From Coptis chinensis (taxonomy: Eukaryota; Streptophyta; Magnoliopsida; Ranunculales; Ranunculaceae), in the NCBI GenBank assembly GCA_015680905.1, contig CM027378.1, positions 56,817,501 through 56,881,500 of the forward strand: a stretch of DNA of 64,000 nt. Direction: 5' to 3'. The position numbers were made by a program, and so were the translations under genes. How positions within the stretch are numbered: the stretch's first letter is position 1; every line of letters starts with the position of its first letter. Positions 38,273 through 48,669 of the stretch are shown here, piece after piece. Below the pieces are notes generated by a model. The model searched no databases. It was not told the origin of the DNA and saw nothing but the letters and a program-made list of their open reading frames with translations.

Positions 38273-41200
38273 AATTTGTAATAATTTCTGATTTATATCT
38301 GATGCCACAAAAGTGGTACTATGAGAAAGATATCACCATATCTCAAATGTGTTTTCTATAGGGTAAAAAAAGGCATACAAAACACTAGTATTCTCTAAAA
38401 CTCGATACCTGAACATTTCGTAACTTGCATCAGACTCTATATTATTGAGATCTAAGCATCTCAAAAAAACCAGGAGAAGTACTAAGTTGGTGAAATCAAA
38501 ACTAGCCTACCAATTTAAAAGTTTACCATTTACACAAACACTGACCACGCCATTCAAAAGGTTGCAAGCAATTAAATTTCGAACGTAAGAACTCTTACAG
38601 ATTCAGTATGACCAGTCAAAGAATGAACTAAGCTGCCATCAACCGCATTCCAAACACATATCCGCCGATCTGCATCAAGACCTTTTAGAGTAAGAATTAC
38701 GAGTTGAAATGTGAAAGAGAGAACTGCTCTTATCATTAGGATGTTCAGCATATATGTTACTTTTCTTGCACAAATGTACAATCACATAGTCCAATTCTGC
38801 TCCAAAACACTCCTTTAAAGAAGACTCTTTCAGTGGGTAACAGAAACATTTGGTGGCTGAGTAGGGAAAAAGTAAAGATTAAAAAAAAAAAAAAAAAAAA
38901 AGACCTTTGGGTCTACAACATCTCCAGAGTTTTGTGAAAAAGTAACCGCAAGAATCTTAAACATTTGTTTGGGGCATACATGCTGCCTTTTTGTTTTTTC
39001 TTTACTTTCTTTATTCAGTAGACCATCAAAACTGGATTTTACAATTAGTACTCCAGCTGTTATAAAGTACAGGCTAATCAACAAGTAATCCTAGTCTACT
39101 GGATCTAGGATTGCACTAGTATGGGAGTAAGAGGCCCTACCATTCACAGATGCCAAGCAGCTAAACCTTAAGCAAATTGCACCACCTTGCAGTGTGAGGA
39201 TTTCCTAACGTGGCACACACCTAAATCTAGTAGAAAGTCACTTAAGGAAGCAATCGAAGCAATTATATTACCTCCCACAACTCCCTTGGCTCTGAAAATT
39301 ATTTCAAACCAAGCTAGCTTGTCTTAGCACTAGGCGCTAGCTCAGTCATTTCCCGATGCATCTTTCACTACAAAATATAAATAGCAACGCTATCCGAAGA
39401 AGACACTAGGATTTCCCTCGACTCTCTTCCTACCCTCACAGTTTAATCTGATCACTGTACTGATTAGATTAGCAACCAATTATTCCTCATGCGACTTGTG
39501 TATATTCAGGAACTTATAGTGCCCACAGATGTTTCGCACATTATCAGATATAAGGTAATCGTGGACTGTTAGCCTTCCCAGTGTTCACAATTATGATACT
39601 CAAATCCCTCCAATTTTATCCTTCATGGCACCAAAAGGCACAAATTGTTGTAAACAAACACACATGAACACAACTCAAGCATGAAATCTTTATACGGTTA
39701 GTTATATAGTATATATCCATATTAATTATCTAGAAACGTATTTTCTCTTCTTCTTTTCCTTGTATCAAATGAGGACCATAAATCAAAACTTTCCTTTCTA
39801 GAAATGAAAAGTCAAAACATATCTCAAGGATTTCATTACGCAGGATAGAAAGTGAATGAGTTCACATCTCATAGTATGACCAAAATAATTTCCATGTAGA
39901 TAAAATTAAGAGAAACAGTAAATACATACCCATTATGGCAGCCAGCACAAAGCGGTTATCTAGGCTCCACACAATCATATTAACACCACGGGGGGCTGGA
40001 AGCAATCTTTGGCGAGGGCCTGCACGGGAAGATTGAGGAGGCATTGGTGGGGGAGGTACTTTGAGATGGTATGCTCGTGTCCAGCGACCAATTTTTACCT
40101 ACAACAAGCAAATGGCCAAGAAAGACCATCTAGTTCAACTAAATTACCCAAAAGGAATGATAAGTAGAATATTAAAATTTAATTACTTGGTGGAAACTGC
40201 ATGATAAAGTTCAATCTCGAAAAGAACATTTTTTTGTCATAAAAGATAAATGATTAATAATCATGTAAATAACACCAATACCAAAGAGTTTTAACCAGAA
40301 AACTAATCTCCAAGGACCCAGACCCATACCCTTAATACACCCTAGACCCTAGTAGCCCTAATAATCCTAATAGCCACCCACTCAAGAAAAGATTAAAAAA
40401 AAAAAAAAAAACTATCAAACCCACAACACATGAAAATAGGTGAGTTTACATGAGATCTACGTGATCTTGGAATCCAAATAATTGCACTTCCATCACGAGA
40501 ACATGTAACTATGTTGTCATGAGCAAACCTGGAAACATACAAACAAAGAAAATTTGTTAAGTTCATTTAATATGAACTGAGGTCGAAAATTTTCAGATGC
40601 TACTCACTTATGCCACTATACACCCAATTTTCTATGAGATCACTTGTCAAACACAAAATCCATGTGCAAGAAACATGTTGATACACTTTGAGAGGTTTCA
40701 CGCATCAGATTTACAAGGCTATCCAGGTATGATTTATATATCATTCTAATGTCAGACAACAAGATCTGGTTTTCCTTTTCACATGGTACAAAGCTACTAA
40801 ACAACAATATTACTTAAAAAAGAAAAATCAAGAACAATTTAGAATTCTTAAACTTTGGAGCATCCAACTCAAAACCAATTGACAATGAGTAGAGCGGCCC
40901 TAGGAACTTATATATTATTATGCAAGGCTTAAACTTCCAAACGTGGGACTAATAATCTCAAAATTAGCATATTGTTTAAATTTAAAAGACCATGGTCCAG
41001 CTGATCCTAAGCCCATCTTCATATTAGACAATCCTTCTTTTCATACATACCACATCATCCATAAAGATTAATGTCTGGCGTAGGAACATACCTATATCAG
41101 CTTTATGGATGATGTGGTATGTGAAAAAGGGCCATCTAGAATTTAAACAAGCCACGATTGGAATATCTATTAAGTGATGAGAACAATATTAGCAAAAGAC

Positions 41201-44200
41201 TCCAGAAAATCATCAGAGATCCCTCAATTGTTCCCAAGCAACTTAGTTAAGAGCTTACAGACAGACCACGAATTTTTGAATTTTGAAGCACCGTCTTCTT
41301 TCAGACTGTCGATTGTAGAAGATCTTGACGCCACAGCACAACCGCTGCAAAGCGAGGCAACAAGAAGGATCAGCATGCAAAAATGCAAGGGAAGAGGGGG
41401 AGGGGGGTGTTATCAGACTCAAATTTTAATGAAATATTTAGAAGAAGTGATGGGGAGGGGGGTGATTGGTGGCATCTAGGAAACTAACAAAAATTATTGA
41501 ATACACGTCATCCACATAACAAAGAAACTGGCACACTCCATAACACAATCTGAAGAAATAATGCATATCAGAAACCTAGTTTAATTCGTAGGATTAGTCG
41601 AGTGAGTGGAGCAAACGGATCTTGGGCCTTTCGGGAGGGGTGCAGTCCAGAATGTTACTTGACCACCATCTGTTTATCTGTCTGTCTCGCCCTCTCATCT
41701 TCTTCGCCTCTTCTCCTTCCCTCAATAAATAACTCTCTCTCTCCGCAGCGCCACTCACTCCCCACTGCTTTGCAGTAATCGAGTTTAGTTTGAGTTACTT
41801 TCTAATTAGGATTCCCGGTGCTCCAAGGAATGATTTGTACAAATAAGGCTACGGACACAAATTAAGAGATTGATTATTGAGAATATTGATTTTTCATTTT
41901 TGGATTAGAGTGTGTGGATATTAGGGATATCTAAAACCACCCTTTTCGATCAAATTAAGGTTTAACTTGGCCTTAATTTTTCATTGGTGTTGAATTAAAT
42001 TTGCTTCTGCATTCAATAACACATCACATTCTAACACAAAAGGTAGTGTGAACCATAGAAAGAGCTCTCAAACTGGGCGAGTTTTCCATTTTCAATACTA
42101 AGATACAGATTTCACAAAATATCGAGTATACATCAAAATATCCAATACAATGCATCTAGAGTCTAGACTGATTGGAAAACCAAAATATTCTGAAAAAAAT
42201 TGCAAACTCAGTAATGGTGTGAACAAGTAACGAATATAATCAATTGGTACAGACATGTTGAAACCTGTGTTCTATCCCCCTACACACCAGCTTATGGCGA
42301 TCAGGAAAACTAACCTGAACTGCACATAATTGACGTCATTTTCATGGCCAGACAACACGTCCATCTCATGAATGTGTTGCTCGGAGTCATTACTGCTGGA
42401 TTTACAAGCATTCCAAACCTGCAACAAACCAACTTCATTTACCATACGTTGCTCGCAAAATCAATACATATTTCTGAACCTGTACCACAGAAATGATTGT
42501 AGATAAGGACAAATTACAGCACAAGTGTCTAATTGTACCCTTGCAAAAGTGTCGGAGCTACCAGTGACAAAAACAGTTCCACTAGCATTATATGCGCAGC
42601 ACAATATCTGATGATTAAGTGGAGCAGAACTCGAGGTGGGACCATTGCTTTTCCCTGTAATTATTTGCAAATTCTCAGTGTGAGTTGTTATTGCCCGAAG
42701 CAGAGTTAACTAGTCCAAAGACAGTGTCTGGAAATAAACTAACCAGCTATAGGATCTGAAGGCTTTGGAAGGTAAATACGTAGACTAGGCTGGGAGAGCC
42801 TAGCATCCCAAATGCGACATGTACCATCATCTGATGATCTGTAAGGGAAATCAGACAGCAGAATATTAATCGCAAAGCCAAAATCATCAAGTAAAGAATA
42901 GGTTCTACCGTAGATGATGGCTGTTAATTGGAAAGATGTCTTAAAGCTTGTCCTGGGGAACTTGAATTTTGACAAGAGATACACAGTACTGTATATAACT
43001 CCATCATAATGAAAATATGTATACTGTAACTGCAGATCCATACACAAGTGTGGAAAAACAACCAATTTCATATGTAAATGTCTAAATGAGAGTTCAGACA
43101 AACACAGATACACCATAATGTGGACAGACATATACTGATGTAACATGATGTGACCTATCCATATCCAAGGATGTGCCACCCAAATTATCAGCTTCATACA
43201 CAAAGGAGGCGTTCACACACACATACAGCCACAGCAGTAGCAGTAGAAATGAAAATAACAATTTCATCAAACAGACGCAGCTCTTCTACTTAGGCTGTTA
43301 CATTGTACTCCATTTAAGAGCTGCTTTAACTCGATAATTGAACTTCATGGATGGGTGTGTGCGCATGCATGTCTGTGTTTTTAAGCCTCCATGCGTGTTT
43401 GAGTTAAGCATAAGTATAGTTGAAATTTTTTGTCAAGACCTTGAAGAAAACAAAATCATTGTGCTTCGACATATGAAAGTTTTGCACGTGCTATAGCATC
43501 TAATATGGAGGCAGAGACCTTTGGATGATACCAAACCTACAATCAGATGCACAGATAGAAAAGTTGGGGGCATTCACAGTTTTCATTGCTTTTGATGGTA
43601 TTGTGTCCAAATATTTAGAGCGAGGAAAGCCAGTTTTGGTAAATCAAAGAGTGGGACTAAAACATTAGATCTGCCAAGTGGCACAAACGTAACCACATTA
43701 AAACAAATTGTTGCTTCCCTTTGTAAAGCCGACATTTAGAATTGTCATCACAATAAGGCCAAATAGCCTCTGACATTGCTCTGATGCATATTTATCTAGC
43801 ATGTAGGAGCATTCTGGGCAAACCACACCTTGAGACATACCATAAGACACTCTAGCTCATCCCATTTATTTTATAAAAAGTAAGATAAGATAACTAATAT
43901 GAAAACCATCATAACCTCTCTATGAATCAAAAAGCGTTAATATTAGCAAATAAGTAATAGATAAAGTAAAATTACTACTAAAAGGATAAAAGAAAATATT
44001 GGAAGCGACACAACTACACAAGTATGCAGGTTATCAAGTTATAAATTTTATTCGCAAATTAATACAGTTTAAAGTATATAAGTGGACACCAAACTTTCTC
44101 ATTGATTAAGAATTGGGCTATAACTCAGCTCATAGCAAATGTGACAAAATTACATTGAGACGAATATATAACCATGACTGACGCAGAGACGACAAGGAAG

Positions 44201-47143
44201 GTATAACATCCTGAAAGAACGAAAGAGTTTTCAATTACATTCAAAAAAGGATTGAAGATAAATTCTGCGAGACATCTTTGAAAGAGAATTGAATACGCAA
44301 AATTTATAAGCTTCAGTTTCATAGTGGTTGACAATGCATTTGACAGAAAGACACACAATGACATGTAAAAGAAAATTCTTCATAATAGTGTTGGAAGAAG
44401 AAAATTCTTCATAATTGTGTTAGACGAACATACGTAATACCCTCATCTGATAGGAAGCCGTCTTGGATTCTGGATATATTAGATTGCGTCCCACTTACTA
44501 ATGTCAAGGTCTTTTGAGTTAAAACCCCACAACCATGTATGGGCAGGCTTTGGACCTTGGCCTTTGGGTGGCATAAGTGGGGACAATATCGACATGTGGT
44601 GAGTGGTGGGGCGTTACAACATAATTGAACAACAACAGTACAACACAGTTTCCAGAAAAGTCCACTCAAGAGAGATAGAGGACATCATCAGAACAATCAG
44701 GACATGTGCTATGAATCGGGCATTTAATTATTAGTATTATCAATGCACAACTGGTGGATGCAACAGACAATCATAAAAGAATTACTCAAAGAATGGGTAT
44801 TACGATAAAAGATGTGGCGAACAGCCAGGCCTGGGACTAAAGGCAATGGCAGTTACAGATCCCATATGTCCCCGTAAAACTGAAATTGGAGCTCCATCTG
44901 GCAAATGCCACTGTAGCACAGAAGAAAGAATCATCACTTTTCACAGTACAAAACAGAAGTGGTTTAATTATTTAAGCCAGAAAGAAAATCATACCACTCG
45001 AATAGTAAAGTCATTCGAGGCAGATGCCACCAAAAAATTGTTTGAACTCACAGCCAAGTCCGTAATGTCGCCCTTTTGTAGAATATAATGGTATGAGTGA
45101 AACAACAAACCGAAAAAGACAACCTTTGAAGGCATGCAAAAGATATGGGCCAGAATTACTCACTTCATGTCCACGGCAGCTTGCTAAGCAAAATGCAGTC
45201 TCCATCGACCAAATTTTTACAAGGCGATCATCTGAACCAGTAATTACATGTCTCCCTGACTGATCAAATATGGCTACAGGAGTAAAACAACCACAAGATC
45301 CGCATGAGATTAACTATCTCCAGCTAAAAAAAATCTAGTAGAGAGAGAGTAGTGTTCTATAATCCAAGTCAAGGCAATTTCTAGTAAACATGTTATGTCC
45401 TATTCTAGTTTAACAACATAGTGTGTTGGACTTCATGATGGAGTCAAAAAATCATACCACAATAGACAGCATTCCTATGTCCCCTTAGCTTCTTTATGTG
45501 TTGTATCTTTTGGACCATAGTTGAAGGTTTAGCTACTGCATAACAAGCAGCACGAATGGATGGAGCACGATGGTGTTTTGCAAAACCACCTCCTAATTCC
45601 CTCAGGCCTAAGCCATGCACCTGATCAGCCTGCATATGCGGCCAACGCAAGTGACCAGGTGGACGCTTAAGTACTGTATCTTCTCTTTTCCTTTCAGCTG
45701 AAAACCAGAAACTTGGAAAGTTAATTACATGCCAAATAACATATTCAATTATCACACGAATGTATGCTACAGAATATGGAATCCTAGAAAAGTTAAACAA
45801 CTAAAAGTCACATACATTCTAGGAGTGAAAACGAATCAGATCCAAGTAGGGTAGGAACATCAGCTGCATTTGGCATGTATCCTCCAGTCATACCACGCGA
45901 TGGTGAGACTGAGCTGAGTATCAATTGCTTCAGAAGCTTTAACAAATGATTCTTTTCTATGTGAGGATACCTAAGAGTAGAACACAAGATACACTGTACA
46001 AGTTGGTAAATTTTCATAGAAAATTCATCAAAATATTAACTAGAATCAGCTAGCGGGCTCGATTTTATCTGACTTTAATATAACTATATGAGGTAATCAC
46101 ATAAAATCTATTATATACAACAATACTGAACTCTGTCACCAAGGAAAAACTGTGCGGCTCAGAATCAGAATAAATCAGTTCTGCTAACAATCAGATATAT
46201 GGGTACCACTTAAAAGGAAAAATAATTATATGGCTCCTGCAAATCTTAAACTTGTACCTTAGGCTTCACCGAGTGTAATACACAGTCAATATTTTTATAA
46301 TTTGCAAATTGGAGACATTTTTTTATCTGTTTGGTGATAAACTTTCCAAATCACAATTTATTATATTGAAATTGTTCGCCGTCGTAACGATGACTATTCC
46401 AACACACACAAATGACTTCGATGCGGAATTCCCTCTTAAGCTACCAACTACCATATAATCATATATCCTTCTTTATCTATCGGTAAACTTAAATATATCC
46501 ACACCAATTAAGCATATATTCAGACCAAGATCCACATCCATAATACGTGCAGCCGTACAGGGAATGAATTAGGTCTGATGAAAATTTTCTTCTTCTGGAT
46601 TGGTAATTTGGTACAAGGACAGAAATCATATAACGAAAATGAAGATTTAGGAATCACCTCACCAATATCAGATGATAAACAAATATGGATGAAGTATAAA
46701 CATAAATCATGCTACAAAGACCTAGAGTAACCATCATCATCGTATTTCTACTAGGTAAACTAAGATACAAAAATCACAAAGAAACTAGAGATGGGAGTTA
46801 AGCATAATATATACCTCTCGACCAATTGATTATAGCTCAGTGGAAAGGAAAAGCCGTTATTTTTTTCATCCCCACTTTCTGCACCACTTCTTGAATACCA
46901 AGCATGATACCTTCGAGGTAAAAGTTGATATTCCAAAAGTTCACTCCAAAATTGCACACATGTTCTCTGACACGGCCCATCTGATAGGAACTGCATAATC
47001 AAGAAATAAACTTCTCTGAGGTCAATATCAATATCAGGTTCAGCAGGACAAGAAGCAGTGGCTCCAGGATCTGTAATTTCATCCTTCTCTTTTAGAGGTG
47101 TCATACTGAATGGAGGCAGATTGCTGGGAGGTATGTACTTCAT
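19485..47143 (-). CDS. WD40-repeat and bromodomain protein, BRWD/PHIP type (23 coding exons, 1779 aa)
   Basis: This is a presumed chromatin-associated acetyl-lysine reader, homologous to the plant 'PH-interacting protein' family. Exons: 46815-47143, 45816-45970, 45458-45697, 45164-45273, 44995-45072, 44804-44910, 42744-42838, 42539-42654, 42315-42418, 41267-41344, 40450-40528, 39930-40098, 38599-38669, 32585-32665, 32428-32498, 26762-26858, 25538-25597, 24633-24687, 24148-24542, 22020-24047, 21255-21818, 20764-20822, 19485-19683. All junctions are GT-AG and phases agree; the sum, 5340 nt, is divisible by 3. N-terminal region 1-230; WD40 blades about 232-655 ([28 protein letters not shown]); basic NLS-like clusters about 820-870; an acidic DE run about 900; a long disordered middle (one 2-kb exon); a tudor-like WWPGRI segment about 1580; C-terminal bromodomain from about 1695. 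The start is the first ATG after an in-frame stop. Confidence 0.93.
21955..21992. repeat. (GA)n microsatellite in intron 20
   Basis: An almost pure GA dinucleotide run, CT on the gene's sense strand, about 30-65 bases downstream of the 5' splice site of intron 20 (22019). Confidence 0.95.
23806..23843. repeat. Hexamer repeat encoding the acidic run
   Basis: A TCATCT hexamer is repeated about five times within the largest exon. On the minus strand it encodes alternating Asp-Glu residues, so it is translated and may vary in length. Confidence 0.8.
24864..25204. repeat. Tandem duplication in intron 17
   Basis: Two diverged copies, about 24864-25005 and 25006-25204, share GCAATACATG, GAAAGTATTTTCTA, CATTTTCCAATA and GTAAGGACACGCTT in the same order. 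The second copy carries an extra insertion of about 50 bp. Confidence 0.8.
26002..26698 (-). mobile_element. LINE C-terminal fragment in intron 16
   Basis: The minus-strand trace [34 protein letters not shown], then [20 protein letters not shown], is the zinc-binding RT-associated segment (zf-RVT) at the end of plant non-LTR retrotransposons. The tail includes FLCNWD. It has a frame break at about 26490 and several stops. It is 5'-truncated and ends only 64 bp from exon 16 (26762), in the same orientation as the host gene. Confidence 0.8.
26994..27215 (+). repeat. Third, partial copy of the same LTR-like repeat, beside the copia element
   Basis: It matches parts of 33808-34400 in order. The copia element starts immediately after it, so the copia probably inserted into this older repeat. 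Confidence 0.5.
27216..27412 (+). repeat. 5' LTR of the copia element
   Basis: It starts TGTTAGAG and ends AAAACTTCA. It matches 31888-32090, both sharing TGGGTGTTTTTAGTAATGGG and GAACAGTTCATGTTGGACT. Confidence 0.9.
27415..27426 (+). other. Primer-binding site, initiator tRNA-Met type
   Basis: TGATATCAGAGC, two bases after the LTR. It differs by one base from the usual TGGTATCAGAGC complementary to plant initiator tRNA-Met. Confidence 0.85.
27934..31861 (+). pseudogene. Copia gag-pol, heavily broken
   Basis: Gag starts at 27934 ([14 protein letters not shown]) with [18 protein letters not shown], and breaks at a C run near 28141. Protease: [12 protein letters not shown] at about 28597. Integrase trace: [11 protein letters not shown] and [12 protein letters not shown] at about 29320-29450. 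A proline/serine-rich linker (29870-30260) contains an internal tandem duplication. [22 protein letters not shown] at about 30685. RNase [21 protein letters not shown] at about 31515, then the tail [12 protein letters not shown], ending at 31861. Domain order (integrase before RT) is that of Ty1/copia. At least ten stops or frame changes are present, so it is not autonomous. Confidence 0.9.
29880..30260 (+). repeat. Tandem duplication (about 190-bp unit) in the copia linker
   Basis: Two consecutive diverged copies share ACCATCCC...CCAC, TTGAAAAACCTTTGCAG, and AGTGATACCTTGTGCACC with CACAATCAC. They encode Pro/Ser/Thr-rich sequence between integrase and RT. Confidence 0.8.
31888..32090 (+). 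repeat. 3' LTR of the copia element
   Basis: It starts TGTAAGAG directly after the purine tract and ends AAAACTTCA. It matches the 5' LTR with about 17 differences plus short indels near its start. Confidence 0.9.
32901..33594 (+). mobile_element. TIR (MITE-like) element copy 2, in intron 14
   Basis: It is 694 bp with imperfect terminal inverted repeats of about 36-40 bp. The left reads GGTATTGGCACCCCACTTTA; the right, on the reverse strand, reads GGTATTGACACCC then CACTTTATGGAATTG. The interior has inverted arrays of GCCGCG/GCCGTG modules and a 33-base A run (about 33186-33218). No clear target duplication. Too short for a transposase. It lies between coding exons 13 and 14 of the WD40-bromodomain gene. 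Confidence 0.78.
33808..34464 (+). repeat. Copia-like LTR remnant with primer-binding site
   Basis: It shares segments with 26994-27215 (GTGGACAT.GAGTCA, TTAGTTATTGC..CATG, TTGGTTGCTT.GTTGTC). Its end is shared with 35655-35830 (GCTTCTGCCAATTGTTTATCC). It is followed by TTTGGTATTAGAGC (34450-34463), one base from the initiator tRNA-Met binding sequence. The body may contain an insertion at about 33900-34200. Confidence 0.5.
35500..35650. repeat. Palindromic CCGTGTC-rich repeat
   Basis: Several copies of TCCGTGTCAGA, GTGTCGGATACGGATAC and their inverted forms suggest a small hairpin-forming repeat inside intron 14. Confidence 0.4.
35655..35830 (+). repeat. Second copy of the LTR remnant end
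   Basis: A direct, diverged repeat of 34285-34450, ending with the same GCTTCTGCCAATTGTTTATCC. It may be the 3' LTR of a deleted element whose internal part is 34465 to about 35400; no domain is readable there. Confidence 0.5.
36090..36640 (-). mobile_element. LINE C-terminal fragment in intron 14
   Basis: The trace [20 protein letters not shown], then VDHLLNCP, is a zf-RVT segment. After a frame change comes [20 protein letters not shown] and the tail [10 protein letters not shown]. The layout matches the fragment in intron 16. Sense-oriented with the gene. Confidence 0.75.
37100..38170 (-). mobile_element. Decayed LINE remnant in intron 14
   Basis: Short traces in several frames include [20 protein letters not shown] (zf-RVT-like) and [19 protein letters not shown] (tail). 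Further upstream is [17 protein letters not shown], reminiscent of the linker before RT. Many stops. Distinct from the copy at 36.1-36.6 kb. Confidence 0.5.
41038..41128. repeat. Near-perfect inverted repeat (hairpin) in intron 10
   Basis: Arms 41038-41066 and 41101-41128 share ACATACCACATCATCCATAAAG in inverted orientation, with one small difference near the base. The loop is 34 nt. It could fold as a stem-loop in the pre-mRNA on either strand. Confidence 0.85.
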
Positions 47144-47879
47144 AAGATCCCAACTCCAAAATATAGCTGAAACTCAGAAACAGCCTCCAATCACAATCTT
47201 TATTTGAAAGGCGTAAGATAATAGGTAAAAAGAATGTGACTGCTTTGAACAGTTCGAATCATAACTACTTCCACGCATGTACTAATTTCCAGTTAGCACC
47301 ACATCAACGAGTAATATTTTCAAATAAGTATCAAAGCAGAGATTGAAAATTGCAGCTTTCACACCAGCCATAAAACTATATGTGAATATTAAAGTCCGTA
47401 GGCCATGTATATATGCTTTTGAAGATTACATTCATATCCCAGATATGAGATATCTATATATCAAGCTACAAATTTTATTACTCTACAACAGATGTTGGGC
47501 TTTTATGAAGAATGAAGGTTGTTAAAAAAATTCAAAAGAAGCGTTTGAAAGATTGGCAAATCAATACTACGTTTATCACTCAATACAACTAAAGTACTAA
47601 ACAAACAATTACTCTCAACCCCAAAAAGGATGGACCGGAGAACATTATCAAATATCTTCCCATTAGCTTACTAGGTTCCATGTATGAAATAATCAGAAAA
47701 GAACTCTCCATGATATTGAAATGAGTCTTAGGTCTTATTTCACATTTCCAAAAACCTCTGTCAAGGAGATACAAGTACATAATTGTTGCTTAACTGCCAA
47801 TGAGGTGCTTCACTCCGAGATGAAAGAAGGTGGGCCCTGGATGATTTTTAAGTAAACACCGGTAAAGGCTCTCTCTCGC

Positions 47880-48004
47880 AGGTGCCGACTAGCAAAGTCG
47901 GTAAAACCTTTGAGTGATGATACCAGAGGTCTGGGGCTCGAACCCCGCCAGCATCAAAGAGTTACTGATCTCATTTAAAACAGGCTTACCAACCAAAAAA
48001 AAAA
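47880..48004 (+). mobile_element. tRNA-derived SINE with 16-bp target duplication
   Basis: The body begins AGGTGCCGACTAGCAAAGTC. It has a box A-like TAGCAAAGTCGG and a box B-like GGCTCGAACCCC, then a tRNA-unrelated part and an A tail. AAAGGCTCTCTCTCGC stands on both sides (47864-47879 and 48005-48020), a perfect target duplication. This is not a functional tRNA gene: it has no cloverleaf. Confidence 0.88.
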
Positions 48005-48373
48005 AAAGGCTCTCTCTCGCCATGTCTTGGATTTTTTTTTTTCAGTTATGTGCTAGAGAAAAAGGTGATTTCGTAGCATGTGGAGGAAAAAGAAAAATTT
48101 GCATATCACCAATGGGTACCCACAGTTCCTTTTCTTCTTCTTCTTCTTCTTTTTTCTTATTTCCCTTTTCTTTTTCTGTTTTGAAACAGTTAGAAGTTAG
48201 GAGACTCCAACCTATATTAACTTGGTAACCTTAAGTACAATTTGCCTCTAGCATCCTCTTCTAACTATATGAAGACTTTCCTGAAGTGGAGGCATGCTAA
48301 ACAACAATACAGTTCCACCCAAAATACATAACTTAGCAAGTATGTCAGCTGCTCTACTTACTCCTCCAAAAAC

Positions 48374-48669
48374 ATGAGGGAACTCTATGCTTTCAAATTT
48401 TATCATCAGTGCTCTCACAGAAACTTGGATGTGAAGGCAGTACCAAGGACAGTCATCCTTACCCCCAGCAAAATTTGTGCAGCTCTCTGGGAATCTGATT
48501 CCACCATAAGTTTTTTTACGTTCATCTCAGCTGCTGCTACCATAGCAATTTCTATACCATTAAAATCTTGCAGTATAACAGATCTAGCATTTGTACTACC
48601 ACAATAGATCAAACTCAGTCTCTCCATTGCTGTTCCTAATAAGCCCTCCATACCCATTTCCATTTGCAT
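48374..48669 (-). mobile_element. LINE RNase H-like fragment
   Basis: The minus-strand trace AAEMNVKKLMVESDSQRAAQ follows NARSVILQDFNGIEIAM. This resembles the RNase H-like (RVT_3) domain of plant LINEs, where VESDS holds a catalytic Asp. It is isolated from other LINE parts and lies upstream of the WD40-bromodomain CDS. Confidence 0.6.

Noticed and set aside
41174-41479. A 101-codon plus-strand open frame
   Set aside because: Antisense to coding exon 10; composition is not protein-like.
43000-43203. Minus-strand open frame rich in Met/His/Tyr, joined to exon 7
   Set aside because: This is intron 6 read-through upstream of the acceptor at 42839. Family members have no such sequence.
47890-47960. 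A possible tRNA gene (GGCTCGAACCCC box B)
   Set aside because: No cloverleaf, A tail and a perfect 16-bp duplication show that it is a SINE.
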